Source of the DNA: Oxalobacteraceae bacterium
GTDB taxonomy: Bacteria > Pseudomonadota > Gammaproteobacteria > Burkholderiales > Burkholderiaceae_D
DNA length: 62,471 nucleotides
Reading direction: 5' to 3'
NCBI GenBank assembly: GCA_025352145.1
Contig: JANXTY010000037.1
Coordinates: 1-62,471, forward strand
Part shown: piece by piece, positions 8,406 to 20,855 of the stretch
Numbering within the stretch: position 1 is the first letter of the stretch
How the letters are laid out: every line of letters begins with the position of its first letter
Notes under the pieces: generated by a model
Database searches by the model: none
Seen by the model: the letters and a program-made list of their open reading frames with translations, nothing else
What the model was told of the DNA's origin: nothing
Program-made: the position numbers and the translations under genes

Positions 8406-9665
8406 ATGAAACGTGTAGATGATTTCCGCCTGCGATTTGGTAAACAGGAAGTGGTGCCCATCATTGTTGGAGGGATGGGCGTAGATATTTCAACGGCAGA
8501 ACTGGCACTTGAAGTCGCCCGCCTCGGTGGTATTGGTCATATTTCTGACGCGATGGTGCAGGACGTATCAGATCGGCGGTTTGATACCAATTTCGTCAAG
8601 GAAAAAACCAAGCTCTACAAGTACAACATCGATAACGCCGACAAAACCGACATTAAATTTGATTTAGGACGCCTTGCAGAAGCGACTATGCTCCACGTCG
8701 GAAAAACCATGGAATCCAAACGTGGTGACGGCATGATTTTCGTCAACTGCATGGAAAAACTGACGATGAATGCGCCGCGCGAAACATTGAAAGTGCGCTT
8801 GGCATCTTCGCTAGATGCGGGAATTGACGGCATTACACTAAGCGCGGGATTGCACCTGGGTTCTTTTGCATTAATGGAAGATCATCCTCGCTTTCGCGAT
8901 GCCAAACTCGGCATCATTGTGTCTTCAGTGCGCGCCCTCCAGATTTTTCTACGCAAAAATGCCAAGCTCAATCGTCTCCCCGACTACATTATCGTAGAAG
9001 GACCCTTGGCAGGTGGACATTTAGGTTTCGGGATGGATTGGGCACAATATGATTTACACACCATCATGGCCGAAATTGTCCAGTATCTTCAGGCTGAAAA
9101 ACTGAGCATTCCCTTGGTTGCTGCCGGAGGTGTTTTTACAGGGAGCGATGCAGTTTCATTCTTGGAAAATGGCGCATCTGCGGTGCAGGTTGCTACCCGC
9201 TTCACTATCACCAACGAGTGCGGCTTACCCGCCAAAGTCAAGCAGGAATACTTTAAGGCAAGCGAAGGAGATATTGAAGTCAATGGCATCTCCCCCACAG
9301 GTTATCCGATGCGTATGCTAAAAAGCACACCAGCTATCGGCTCCGGCATCCGCCCTGGTTGCGAGTCATACGGTTACCTTCTCGATGCAAATGGAAAATG
9401 CGATTACATAACCGCCTACAATCGGGAGGTTGAGGCACACCCGAACGAAAAAAATATCGTTGTGATGGACAAAACCTGTCTTTGCACCCATATGCGTAAC
9501 TTCAATTGTTGGACATGTGGACACTATACTTACCGACTGAAAGATACGACCCATCGCTTGAAAGATGGGAGTTACCAAACTTTAACCGCCGAGCACGTGT
9601 TTAAGGACTATCAGTTTAGCGTCGATCAAAAAATCGCTTTACCACCGGGTCCGACCTTCGCATAA
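8406..9665 (+). CDS. Nitronate monooxygenase-like flavoprotein
   Basis: A 419-residue FMN-dependent TIM-barrel protein of the nitronate monooxygenase / 2-nitropropane dioxygenase family. Seen: PIIVGGMGVDIS at the start of the barrel, GLHLGSF, the phosphate-binding segments VEGPLAGGHLGFG and AAGGVFTGSDA, and NGASAVQVATRF. These oxidise alkyl nitronates or act as enoyl reductases; substrate here is unknown. Odd: the C-terminus carries C358-x-C360 and C368-x-x-C371 (KTCLCTHMRNFNCWTCGHY), a cysteine cluster that ordinary nitronate monooxygenases lack and that could bind a metal or Fe-S centre. Start ATG at 8406 after GGAACGCA. Followed by a strong terminator. Confidence 0.82.
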   Translation: MKRVDDFRLRFGKQEVVPIIVGGMGVDISTAELALEVARLGGIGHISDAMVQDVSDRRFDTNFVKEKTKLYKYNIDNADKTDIKFDLGRLAEATMLHVGKTMESKRGDGMIFVNCMEKLTMNAPRETLKVRLASSLDAGIDGITLSAGLHLGSFALMEDHPRFRDAKLGIIVSSVRALQIFLRKNAKLNRLPDYIIVEGPLAGGHLGFGMDWAQYDLHTIMAEIVQYLQAEKLSIPLVAAGGVFTGSDAVSFLENGASAVQVATRFTITNECGLPAKVKQEYFKASEGDIEVNGISPTGYPMRMLKSTPAIGSGIRPGCESYGYLLDANGKCDYITAYNREVEAHPNEKNIVVMDKTCLCTHMRNFNCWTCGHYTYRLKDTTHRLKDGSYQTLTAEHVFKDYQFSVDQKIALPPGPTFA

Positions 9666-9786
9666 ATTTATGTGAGTCATTGCCTGTCTTTTCGCTTGTC
9701 TTCTTGTGTGTAAAGAAGTTTTCTTCCATCGGTCGATAGAACTACACCGATCTAGGTAACGGCGCTCACGATACATCACCAAAATA

Positions 9787-9820
9787 AAAACGCCGTCAGA
9801 TAAACTGATGGCGTTTTTTC
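9787..9820. terminator. Bidirectional terminator
   Basis: AAAAACGCCGTCAG, loop ATAAA, CTGATGGCGTTTTTT: an 11-pair stem with one G-T/A mismatch and A/T flanks. It ends both the flavoprotein gene and the long purA operon coming from the other side. Confidence 0.88.
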
Positions 9821-9876
9821 TACGTTACGCAATACATATGAAAATCACGCAGTACCCACGTCACTACGTATTTCCC

Positions 9877-12341
<2,465 letters not shown>

Positions 12342-12493
12342 AATATTAAAAATAGAGGGGAAGGATTGCTGAGAAATTTAAACCGATTTTCTCAGCAAAA
12401 AAGCACAAGCACTAAAATTACCAGGCGAGAAGCTAAAATTATCTAGCCAGCAGCGAAATTTCAACACATGCGGAAGATTCGCCACATGGCGAA

Positions 12494-13378
12494 TTACTTC
12501 TTGCCGCTGGCCTGCCCTGAGCTTTTAAAATATTTAAAAAATTCGGAATTTGGATCAAGTACCATCATATCAGTGCGGTTCTTGAAGCTCGCCCGATAAG
12601 CCTCAAGGCTCCGATAAAATCGGTAGAACTCTGGATTCTGACCAAATGTCTGAGCATAAATTTCCGATGCCTTGCCATCGCCTTCACCCCGAATTTTTTC
12701 GGCATCACGATAAGCCTCAGCCAATAGAACGGCCCGCTGTTTATCGGCGTCGGCACGAATTTTTTGTGAATCTGCAGCTCCGGTTGAACGTAAGGTATTG
12801 GCTACGCGCAAACGTTCCGACTTCATACGTTCATAGACAGAAGAATTAATGTTTTCGACATATTGAATACGTTTCAAACGCACATCAATAATTTTTATTC
12901 CAATTGCACTCGCTTCTTCCGACATTTTTTTAATGATGGGCGCCATTAAATCACTACGTTTACTAGAAATAACTTCACGCACAGTACGTTTAGTAATCGT
13001 ATCGTTGAGCGCAGCTTTCACAATTTGCGACATCCGATCTTGTGCGGGCCCCTCCTCCCCATTAAAACTGATGTAGTACATCTTCGGATCAATAATGCTC
13101 CATTTCACATAGGCATCTACCAGAATGTTCATCTTCTCGGCAGTGATGATCAAATCCGATTCAGCGGACTCATTAGTTAAAATGCGCTTGTCAAGATAGA
13201 GAATATTTTGGAATGGTGGTGGCAATTTAAAATGCAAGCCAGGCTCGCTGATCACTTCTTTAACCTCACCCAACGCAAACACAATAGCGTATTGACGGGG
13301 GGTTACGATAAAAGCGGTCGATGCCAGGATCGCCAGTGCGATCACTACAGCAATGAGAGAGGAAACGATGCGATTCAT
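12494..13378 (-). CDS. hflC: Protease modulator HflC
   Basis: HflC, 294 residues, a membrane-anchored SPFH/band-7 protein that assembles with HflK into a periplasm-facing cage around the AAA protease FtsH. Seen: one N-terminal transmembrane helix (LIAVVIALAILASTAFIV), SPFH domain starting at TPRQYAIVFALGE, KRTVREVISSKRSDLM, and a long coiled region (IRADADKQRAVLLAEAYRDAEKIRGEGD). Start ATG shares one base with the hflK stop (TAATG), indicating translational coupling. Confidence 0.97.
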   Translation of the reverse strand: MNRIVSSLIAVVIALAILASTAFIVTPRQYAIVFALGEVKEVISEPGLHFKLPPPFQNILYLDKRILTNESAESDLIITAEKMNILVDAYVKWSIIDPKMYYISFNGEEGPAQDRMSQIVKAALNDTITKRTVREVISSKRSDLMAPIIKKMSEEASAIGIKIIDVRLKRIQYVENINSSVYERMKSERLRVANTLRSTGAADSQKIRADADKQRAVLLAEAYRDAEKIRGEGDGKASEIYAQTFGQNPEFYRFYRSLEAYRASFKNRTDMMVLDPNSEFFKYFKSSGQASGKK

Positions 13379-14655
13379 TATCGTGCCTCCCGATCGCGAT
13401 TACGACCGTCGCGTTGATGCGGCTCCAGTGACTGCAATGGATCGGGGGGCGGATTGACCGTTACTGCTGTCGTGGGAGAAGCCGCTAACTTGCCTGCGGC
13501 GTCGTTTGCAACAGATTGCGCCATCAATTTATCCAGGGGAAGATACAGCAAGTTATTACCCCCCTTTGCATCCATCATAATTTTCGTAGTGTTAGCAAAA
13601 ATTTGCTGCATGGTTTCCAAGTACATCCTATCGCGTGTCACGCCTGGGGCCTTCTGATATTGAGTCAAGACCTGTTTAAAACGTGATACGTCCCCCTCGG
13701 CATTTGCCACAATGCGGGCACGATATGCTTCTGCTTCCTGCATAAGAACAAACGCATCACCGCGGGCCTTCGGAATAACTTCATTGGCGTAAGCTTGCCC
13801 TTCATTGGTTTTTCGAACTTGATCTTGATTAGCCTTGACGGCATCATCAAAAGCTGTCTGCACCTGTTCGGGCGGTTGCACGCCCTGCATGGTCACGTTC
13901 ATAATTTGTACGCCGGAATGATATTGCTCAAAAATTTCCTGCATCAACTTTTTGGCCTCTAATGCAATATTATCCCGTCCTTCATATAAGACAAAATCCA
14001 TCTTATTCTTACCAACAATTTCCCGAATCGAGGTTTCAGCAACTTGGTGCACCATCGTTTCTGGATCTCGATTATTAAACAACCATTCAACCGCATTTTT
14101 AGTTTGATATTGAACGGCAAATTGAATATCAATAATATTTTCATCACCCGTGAGCATGAGGGCTTCTTTAGGTTGTTTATTACTGACTGTCGTCTTATAC
14201 CCGACCTCAACAGTGCGTACTTGCGACACATTGACTAACTCATGCGTCTGAATCGGATACGGCCAACGCCATTGAAAACCAGCCGCCCGGGGCAATTCGT
14301 GAGCATTGAATTTTCCAAAAGTGAGCACTACTGCTTGCTGCCCTTCTTGCACGATAAAAAATCCGCTACTCAACCAAAGGAATAGCGCCACCACAGCAAT
14401 CACACCTCCGCCAATTCCCGCACCTTTCAAGTCCGGCTTAAAGCCTCCTGAATCGCCACCTCCCGATTTTTGTCCCAACAAGCGACTCAAACGCAAATTA
14501 AAATCACGCCAAAGCTGGTCCAGATCGGGCGGGCCATCTGACGGCTTTTTCCCTTCTTGGGCATGAGGCTCACTACTTTCGTTCGAACCACGGCCCCATT
14601 GCCGATCTTTGAGGGAAAATATAAAACCAATTTTTTTGGATAAAAAGACTAGCAT
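13378..14655 (-). CDS. hflK: Protease modulator HflK
   Basis: HflK, 425 residues, partner of HflC in regulating FtsH. Seen: proline/glycine-rich cytoplasmic N-terminus (residues about 20-75), one transmembrane helix (VIAVVALFLWLSSGFFIV), SPFH domain (QEGQQAVVLTFGKFNAHE onward), an alanine/glutamate coiled coil, and a disordered charged tail ending in HQRDGRNRDREAR. The first 20 residues (MLVFLSKKIGFIFSLKDRQW) might be partly upstream of the true start, as many homologues begin nearer the glycine-rich part. Downstream of hflX by 37 bases. Confidence 0.96.
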   Translation of the reverse strand: MLVFLSKKIGFIFSLKDRQWGRGSNESSEPHAQEGKKPSDGPPDLDQLWRDFNLRLSRLLGQKSGGGDSGGFKPDLKGAGIGGGVIAVVALFLWLSSGFFIVQEGQQAVVLTFGKFNAHELPRAAGFQWRWPYPIQTHELVNVSQVRTVEVGYKTTVSNKQPKEALMLTGDENIIDIQFAVQYQTKNAVEWLFNNRDPETMVHQVAETSIREIVGKNKMDFVLYEGRDNIALEAKKLMQEIFEQYHSGVQIMNVTMQGVQPPEQVQTAFDDAVKANQDQVRKTNEGQAYANEVIPKARGDAFVLMQEAEAYRARIVANAEGDVSRFKQVLTQYQKAPGVTRDRMYLETMQQIFANTTKIMMDAKGGNNLLYLPLDKLMAQSVANDAAGKLAASPTTAVTVNPPPDPLQSLEPHQRDGRNRDREAR

Positions 14656-14692
14656 TCTGTCGCGATCTCGAATGGTTTATTGGGTTGAAATA

Positions 14693-15844
14693 CTACTGAG
14701 TTTCATTAAATTCGGGTTCTTCTTGTATATCAACCCTGGATGAAATTCCAGGCTTCGTCGCCCCATTATTTTTTCTTACCGACTCCACCATGGCGGCCCG
14801 CAATAAATCAACGCCTGCACCCGTTTGGGCGCTCACAAAAACGCGATGAATTTTATCATACTCATCACGCTCAACTGATGGCTCAAGGGCCGCAGCATCA
14901 ATCTTATTCCAAACTAATATTTGGGGAATATGATCTGCGCCAATCTCTTTCAATACAAGATTAACTTGCTCAATTTGTTCCAATCTTGTCGGACTCGCCG
15001 CGTCAACCACATGCAACAACAAGTCTGCATGAATTGTTTCTTCTAATGTCGCACGAAACGCAGCCACCAGTTGATGCGGTAACTCTCGCACAAAACCAAC
15101 GGTATCTGATACCACTACATTACCGGCTTGCTCCCCTAAATACACCCGCCGAGAAGTTGTGTCGAGAGTAGCAAAAAGCTGATCGGCAACATACACACCG
15201 GCTTTCGCCAATCCGTTAAAAAGTGTCGACTTTCCGGCATTGGTGTAGCCGACTAATGAAACAGAAAATGCCTGATTACGTCCTCTCGAACGACGTTGGG
15301 TTTCATGTTGACGATGTAGCTTTTCCAAGCGCGCCCGAAGCGCCTTAACTCTATCGCCGATTAATCGACGGTCAGTTTCCAGCTGGGTTTCTCCAGGACC
15401 ACGCAAACCTATCCCGCCTTTTTGCCGTTCCAGGTGAGTCCATCCACGAATCAAACGGGTGGCCAAATGCTGTAGCTGTGCGAGTTCCACTTGGAGCTTG
15501 CCCTCATGACTTTTGGCTCGTTGCGCAAAAATATCGAGAATTAAACTTGTACGATCAATGACGCGCGTGCTCAAACGTTTTTCCAGATTCCGCTGCTGAG
15601 CTGGTGTCAATATGTGATTAAAGATGACGAGTTCAATCGTCTCCGCAGTTACCACTAAGGCGATATCCTCGACTTTGCCCGAACCGATAAAATAGGCGGC
15701 ATCTGGACTGGAACGCTTGCAGGTGATAGTCGTAATTGGCATTGCCCCGGCTGACTTAGCGAGCAAGGTCAGCTCTTCAAGGCGGGCGGCAAAATCGCCT
15801 TTCCCAAAATCGATACCAACTAACGCGGCACGCATATCAACCAT
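14693..15844 (-). CDS. hflX: Ribosome-associated GTPase HflX
   Basis: HflX, 383 residues, an OBG-HflX GTPase that binds the 50S subunit and rescues or splits stalled ribosomes, notably in heat stress. Seen: N-terminal HflX domain (DFAARLEELTLLAKSAGA), the glycine-rich GGIGLRGPGETQLETDRR linker, G1 GYTNAGKSTLFN, G3 DTVGFVRELP, G4 WNKID. Placed directly after hfq, as in many Proteobacteria. The gene starts 30 bases after the hfq stop. Confidence 0.96.
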   Translation of the reverse strand: MVDMRAALVGIDFGKGDFAARLEELTLLAKSAGAMPITTITCKRSSPDAAYFIGSGKVEDIALVVTAETIELVIFNHILTPAQQRNLEKRLSTRVIDRTSLILDIFAQRAKSHEGKLQVELAQLQHLATRLIRGWTHLERQKGGIGLRGPGETQLETDRRLIGDRVKALRARLEKLHRQHETQRRSRGRNQAFSVSLVGYTNAGKSTLFNGLAKAGVYVADQLFATLDTTSRRVYLGEQAGNVVVSDTVGFVRELPHQLVAAFRATLEETIHADLLLHVVDAASPTRLEQIEQVNLVLKEIGADHIPQILVWNKIDAAALEPSVERDEYDKIHRVFVSAQTGAGVDLLRAAMVESVRKNNGATKPGISSRVDIQEEPEFNETQ

Positions 15845-15874
15845 GAGGTGCCAAGCGGTCGATACACCACTGAA

Positions 15875-16114
15875 TTATTCGGCTTCAGCTTCAAGGCTAA
15901 GATTAACGGCACGAGCAGGAACCACAGTAGAGATGGCGTGTTTGTATACCATTTGCGTGACTGTATTACGGAGAAGAACCACATATTGGTCAAAGGATTC
16001 AATATGCCCTTGGAGTTTAATGCCGTTGACGAGATAGATTGAAACAGGCACATGCTCTTTGCGTAAGGCATTGAGAAATGGGTCTTGTAACAGTTGCCCT
16101 TTATTGATACTCAT
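15875..16114 (-). CDS. hfq: RNA chaperone Hfq
   Basis: Hfq, a hexameric Sm-like RNA chaperone that pairs small RNAs with mRNAs. 79 residues, the short form usual in Betaproteobacteria. Seen: Sm1 motif ([20 protein letters not shown]), the poly-U proximal-face KH pocket in [11 protein letters not shown], and Q8, D9, F42-type residues. The C-terminal tail is short and acidic (LSLEAEAE). It lies in the order der-hfq-hflX; rpoS, its classical target, is encoded in the same window. There is no miaA beside it. Confidence 0.98.
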   Translation of the reverse strand: MSINKGQLLQDPFLNALRKEHVPVSIYLVNGIKLQGHIESFDQYVVLLRNTVTQMVYKHAISTVVPARAVNLSLEAEAE

Positions 16115-16252
16115 GAGAACTCCATTGTGTTGTGAGATTAAAGAATTGGAGGCAACTCGAGGATTTTCAAGTGCCGCACAACCAGATCCTAATATAAAAC
16201 CAACTTATCCACGCAGATGACCCAATGTTCACCTCTTAGAGGCAGAACAATA

Positions 16253-17599
16253 TTATGATTTTTGATGTTTGGCAAAAGGGTTTTTACCGGTACGCAATTC
16301 AATGCGTAAGGGCGTTCCCACTAAGGAAAACGTGTCTCTAAAATGTTTTTCCAGGTAACGTTTATAGACATCCCCCACTGCCTCTAATGCGTTGCCGTGG
16401 ATAACAATAATCGGTGGATTCTGACCACCCTGGTGTGCATATCGCAACTTTGGACGTATCGAACCTTTCCTGCGAGGCTCTTGGCGCTCCACTGCCTCAA
16501 TCAGCGCACGGGTCAATTTAGGTGTGGATAAATCCGCCATTGCGGCCGCATAGGCCGAATCCACTGACTTCATCAGCGGCCCGATTCCCGATGACTTTAA
16601 CGCAGAGATAAAATGAAATTTCGCAAATGAAAGAAAATTTAGTTTACGCTCCAGATCAATTTTAATTTCATCGCGACGATCTGACTGCAGTCCATCCCAC
16701 TTATTGACCCCCACTACTAACGCACGCCCGGTTTCCAATACAAATCCAGCAATGTGTGCATCCTGCTCGGATATATCCTGTTGGGCATCGAGCAACAACA
16801 AAACAACATTAGCTTCGGAAATCGATTGTAAGGTCTTAACGACAGAAAATTTTTCAATTGCCTCAAAAATTTTACCCCGCCTACGTATCCCGGCGGTATC
16901 GATCAACGTGTAATGCCTACCTTCTCGCTCAAACGGAATCTCGATCGCATCGCGTGTCGTACCTGGCATATCAAATGCAATAACTCTCTCTTCCCCCAAT
17001 AGCGCATTGACTAAAGTCGATTTACCTACGTTGGGACGGCCGACAATGGCAAGTTTGATGCCACGTTCAACGAGTGGGGCTTCTTCTTCTGTAGCAGGCT
17101 GCTGCGCGAACGCCAAGTTCAATGCCTCGTCCAACATATCGTGTACGCCATCCCCATGCGCAGACGATACGGCGAGCGGGTCGCCAAGTCCTAACTCGTA
17201 AAAATCAGCAGCAACAGCAGTGTATTTCATGCCCTCACTTTTATTTACCACCAAGACCACAGGACGACCAGCTTTACGTAAAAATTCGGTAATCGTCTTA
17301 TCGTGCGGTGTCAATCCCTGACGTCCATCAACGATAAACACAACGACATCCGCCTCAGCGACAGCCTGTTTTGTCTGCTTGGCCATTTGATGCATGATGC
17401 CTTCTTTGGCGACAGGCTCAAATCCACCCGTATCGATGACCAGAAATGGTCGCTCGCCCATCCGCCCTTCCCCATAGTGACGGTCTCGGGTCAATCCAGG
17501 TAAATCTGCGACCAATGCATCGCGTGAACGCGTGAGTCGGTTAAACAAAGTTGATTTGCCGACATTTGGTCGTCCTACAAGTGCTATCACCGGCTTCAT
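16253..17599 (-). CDS. der: Ribosome biogenesis GTPase Der
   Basis: Der (EngA), an essential GTPase with two G domains in tandem and a KH-like C-terminal domain, needed for 50S assembly. From my start it is 448 residues. Seen: first [12 protein letters not shown] near residue 10 with DTGGF and NKSEG; second [12 protein letters not shown] near residue 190 with [10 protein letters not shown] and NKWD; KH part with [16 protein letters not shown] chose the ATG at 17599 ([11 protein letters not shown]), 7 bases after the bamB stop, over the upstream TTG at 17620, which would overlap bamB. Confidence 0.97.
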   Translation of the reverse strand: MKPVIALVGRPNVGKSTLFNRLTRSRDALVADLPGLTRDRHYGEGRMGERPFLVIDTGGFEPVAKEGIMHQMAKQTKQAVAEADVVVFIVDGRQGLTPHDKTITEFLRKAGRPVVLVVNKSEGMKYTAVAADFYELGLGDPLAVSSAHGDGVHDMLDEALNLAFAQQPATEEEAPLVERGIKLAIVGRPNVGKSTLVNALLGEERVIAFDMPGTTRDAIEIPFEREGRHYTLIDTAGIRRRGKIFEAIEKFSVVKTLQSISEANVVLLLLDAQQDISEQDAHIAGFVLETGRALVVGVNKWDGLQSDRRDEIKIDLERKLNFLSFAKFHFISALKSSGIGPLMKSVDSAYAAAMADLSTPKLTRALIEAVERQEPRRKGSIRPKLRYAHQGGQNPPIIVIHGNALEAVGDVYKRYLEKHFRDTFSLVGTPLRIELRTGKNPFAKHQKS

Positions 17600-17606
17600 T
17601 AAATTC

Positions 17607-18752
17607 TTACTCGGTCGCAATTGCGATCACTGTCCCTGATTGTGTTTGAACTATTAAGTTTGAACCCGCTATTAACGGTGCGTTGATAATTGAACTCCCA
17701 TCGGTGCCAAACCGTGCCAGAAACGAACCGTCTTCACGAGAAAGAAAATGGATATAACCCTGTGCGTCACCGAATGCTACCGCCCTTCCAAATGAAACTG
17801 GCGTAGACAAGCGCCGGTTTGCCAATTTCTGATTGCGCCAGACGCTTTGTCCTGTCTCCCGCGTATAGGCATTGGCAACCCCTAGTGCATCTGCTGCAAA
17901 CACGAAACGCTCATCCAAAGCAATGCCGACATAACTGGACAATTTTTTAATCCAGTGTTGTGTACCGTTTTTCTTATCAAAGCAGGCAAGACTACCCTGA
18001 TAGGACACGGCACAGACATCATCGCGAAGCACCGCTGGAAGGCCCGAAACGTCAACCATACGTTCCAGTTCCGTTGTGCCACGGGAATCACCAACGGTTG
18101 CTTCCCAGATGGGGCCACCATTGGATAGAGCCAACGCCACCAATTTTCCGCCAGGTAGTGCCACGTATGCATTCTGATCGACAATGACGATTCCTGGTGC
18201 TGCGCGTAATGTCAACGGCGGTATGCTTCGCTGTAATGTCCATCGCTGTACTCCCGTAGTGGAATCAAATGCAGAAATGCGATTATCTACGCTGCGAACG
18301 ATAACTAGAGCCTCTCCAACGGCCGGCGCTGACAGCACTTCACTCGTGGTTTGCACCTTCCAAAGCAAAGTTCCCTGTTCATCATACGCACGAATAACGC
18401 CTTTTTCCCCCACTACCGCTATCGTATGGCCGTCACTCCCCACACCGGCAGTCAGGCGCATGCCCGCATTGATTCGCCAAACAGTCCGTCCTGTCGCCGC
18501 GTCCAGTTTTGCAACCGAGCCGTCGGCAGCGGCGACAAACAAACTGTTACCAGATAAAGCCGGGGCAAAAGTGAAGTCCTTGGCGCTCCCGATACTACTT
18601 GACCAAGCACTACGAACCGCCATCGTCGATTTAAAATCGACCAAGGCCGCAGGCACATTACGCTGATCTTGGCCAAACCATGACTTCACGGTAGAACATC
18701 CGGTAAGTGTTGCGACCACGCCTATGCAAACGAGTTTTCCGACAATGTGCAT
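17607..18752 (-). CDS. bamB: Outer membrane assembly lipoprotein BamB
   Basis: BamB, the eight-bladed beta-propeller lipoprotein of the BAM complex that inserts outer-membrane beta-barrels. 381 residues. Seen: signal peptide with lipobox LTGC near residue 20, and repeated PQQ-type blades (for example [55 protein letters not shown]). I start at the second ATG (18752), which has GGAGA about 8 bases before it; the first ATG at 18764 overlaps that site. Sits in the yfgM-bamB-der arrangement. Confidence 0.96.
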   Translation of the reverse strand: MHIVGKLVCIGVVATLTGCSTVKSWFGQDQRNVPAALVDFKSTMAVRSAWSSSIGSAKDFTFAPALSGNSLFVAAADGSVAKLDAATGRTVWRINAGMRLTAGVGSDGHTIAVVGEKGVIRAYDEQGTLLWKVQTTSEVLSAPAVGEALVIVRSVDNRISAFDSTTGVQRWTLQRSIPPLTLRAAPGIVIVDQNAYVALPGGKLVALALSNGGPIWEATVGDSRGTTELERMVDVSGLPAVLRDDVCAVSYQGSLACFDKKNGTQHWIKKLSSYVGIALDERFVFAADALGVANAYTRETGQSVWRNQKLANRRLSTPVSFGRAVAFGDAQGYIHFLSREDGSFLARFGTDGSSIINAPLIAGSNLIVQTQSGTVIAIATE

Positions 18753-18785
18753 TTTCTCTCCCATACCTGATTTCTGCGCCCTACT

Positions 18786-19451
18786 TTAAGGCGCAACGTT
18801 ATCTGCCACTTTAGGATGAGATTCACCGCCCACGGCATCAAGCTTTAAGCGAACAAGCTGACTGCCTGGATTTTTCTTGTCCATTTTGTCGAGCGCTACC
18901 TGATAAGCAATGCGCGCCTCAGAAATTTTGTTTTGCGCAACGAGAATGTCCCCTTTGCGATCAGCAACCTCTCCAAAAAAATCAGATGGAAATTCTCCTG
19001 ATAGCACCTTCAAGCCATCCTCATAAGATTTTTCATCAAGCAAAATGCCCGCAAACCTGATCTTTGCAATCGCCTTGTACTCATCATCCCTGCCATGATC
19101 AATCACCCATTGCAGCTGTTTTTTTGCCCCTTTAAGATCATCCGCGTCAAACGCCGTTTTAGCTGCTGCCAAAGCACCCATTTGAGCATAGGCAGTAGTG
19201 CCAAATTTTTCTTCTAGGTCAGCAGCGGCACGTTGTACCTTGACGTTATCTTTAGCCCCTGTAGATTTTTGCAATTCTCCATAAAGCTGCGAAGCCAGCG
19301 CCGCCTGATTTCTCTGATAATAATTCCAGTAAGACCATCCTGAGTAGGAAGCTAGAGCAATTGTAAGCAACCAGGTAATCAGGTTACCGAATTTATTCCA
19401 CCAAGCCTTCATTTCAGCCATTTGTTCTTGTTCTTCGAGATCGTATGCCAT
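18786..19451 (-). CDS. yfgM: YfgM family periplasmic TPR protein
   Basis: A 221-residue YfgM-type ancillary subunit of the SecYEG translocon, anchored by one helix with a TPR-like periplasmic domain. Seen: short acidic N-terminus (MAYDLEEQEQMAEMKAWW), transmembrane helix at about 19-38 (ITWLLTIALASYSGW), then helical pairs such as ADLEEKFGTTAYAQMGALAAAK and GLKVLSGEFPSDFFGEVADRKGDIL. Its location between hisS and bamB is the conserved one. In gammaproteobacteria the protein works with PpiD; that role is inferred here. Confidence 0.92.
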   Translation of the reverse strand: MAYDLEEQEQMAEMKAWWNKFGNLITWLLTIALASYSGWSYWNYYQRNQAALASQLYGELQKSTGAKDNVKVQRAAADLEEKFGTTAYAQMGALAAAKTAFDADDLKGAKKQLQWVIDHGRDDEYKAIAKIRFAGILLDEKSYEDGLKVLSGEFPSDFFGEVADRKGDILVAQNKISEARIAYQVALDKMDKKNPGSQLVRLKLDAVGGESHPKVADNVAP

Positions 19452-19477
19452 AAGAGTATGTGTAATGTTAATGAATA

Positions 19478-20821
19478 TTAATGGTGATAATGGACTTGTT
19501 CATCATGCGCATTTGCACCAACAATTTGGTCAACCAGATAATCTACAACCTCATCAAATGGGATCGATGTTTGATTGTTTACGGGATCGTCAGAACGCAT
19601 CGCTTTAATCGCAACGACATTATTGGCAATCTCATCTTCGCCAATAATGGCTGCAAACCCGGCGCCACAAGCGTCAGCTCGCTTCATTTGTGATTTAAAG
19701 CTCCCAGCTGCCTTAGCCGATGCGCAATGTAGCACAACATCGAGTCCCGCATCACGAATTCTCTCGCCCAACACAAATGCTTGTAGTTGCGCGGCGTCGC
19801 CTTGATGGACTAAATACACATCACATTGGCCCGGCGTATTGACACCCCCTGAAATTTTCATCAATTCGATCAATCGCTCAACCCCCATCGCAAAACCACA
19901 TGCAGGCGTCGGCTTTCCACCAAACATTTCTACCAAGGGGTCATACCGGCCACCACCGCAAATTGTGCCTTGCGCGCCTAACTGATCGGTCACCCATTCA
20001 AAAACGGTACGATTGTAGTAATCCATTCCACGTACCAAGCGAGGATTCACTGTGTAGGGAATGTTGTTATGGCGCAGAATTTTTTGGACACCCTCAAAGT
20101 GGGCTAGTGATTCCGATTCAAGGTAATCCAGTAATGTCGGCGCCGCATTAACCATTACCTGCATCGTCGGATTTTTAGTGTCAAGAATACGCAATGGGTT
20201 CGTATATAACCGGGCTTTTGCTTCCGCATCCAATACGTCCATATGGCTCTCAAAATACACAATCAAATCAGCCCTGTGCTTATTGCGCTCGTCGGCATTA
20301 CCTATCGAATTTAATTCAAGCCTGATATTTTCCAGGCCCAGATCATCCCACAGGCGGCGGCACAACATAATTAATTCTGCATCGATATCCGGCCCAGTGA
20401 AACCAACGGCCTCAGCCCCGAATTGATAGAATTGACGATAACGTCCACGTTGGGGTTTTTCATGACGAAACATCTGACCGTAATACCAAAGACGCTTAGG
20501 GCCATCATAGGTAAGGTTATGCTCGATTACTGAGCGTGCAACGCCCGCTGTCGACTCTGGCCGGAGCGTTAACTGATCACCGTTCATCGAATCCGTAAAC
20601 GAATACATTTCTTTTTCAACGATGTCAGTTACAGTTCCCAAGCCCCGTTTGAATAGTGCAGTATCCTCGATAATCGGCGTACGAATTTGCTGAAAACCAT
20701 AGCTCTTTAATACCGACTGGACAGTGTTTTCCAGTAACTCCCATAAAGGGGCCTCGGACGGAAGAATGTCGTTCATTCCCTTTACGCCAGCAATTTTTAC
20801 AGTTTTTTTATTTTCGGACAT
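19478..20821 (-). CDS. hisS: Histidine-tRNA ligase
   Basis: HisRS, cytosolic dimer charging tRNA-His. 447 residues. Seen: class II motif 1 in [19 protein letters not shown], motif 2 [15 protein letters not shown] and [18 protein letters not shown], the HisA loops [15 protein letters not shown] and [14 protein letters not shown], motif 3 [11 protein letters not shown], and the C-terminal anticodon-binding domain. Start ATG at 20821. Lies between ispG and yfgM in the usual betaproteobacterial order; only 34 bases separate it from the ispG stop. Confidence 0.98.
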   Translation of the reverse strand: MSENKKTVKIAGVKGMNDILPSEAPLWELLENTVQSVLKSYGFQQIRTPIIEDTALFKRGLGTVTDIVEKEMYSFTDSMNGDQLTLRPESTAGVARSVIEHNLTYDGPKRLWYYGQMFRHEKPQRGRYRQFYQFGAEAVGFTGPDIDAELIMLCRRLWDDLGLENIRLELNSIGNADERNKHRADLIVYFESHMDVLDAEAKARLYTNPLRILDTKNPTMQVMVNAAPTLLDYLESESLAHFEGVQKILRHNNIPYTVNPRLVRGMDYYNRTVFEWVTDQLGAQGTICGGGRYDPLVEMFGGKPTPACGFAMGVERLIELMKISGGVNTPGQCDVYLVHQGDAAQLQAFVLGERIRDAGLDVVLHCASAKAAGSFKSQMKRADACGAGFAAIIGEDEIANNVVAIKAMRSDDPVNNQTSIPFDEVVDYLVDQIVGANAHDEQVHYHH

Positions 20822-20855
20822 TCTTTATTTATTAAGTACTCTTCTCGCCACGCGA

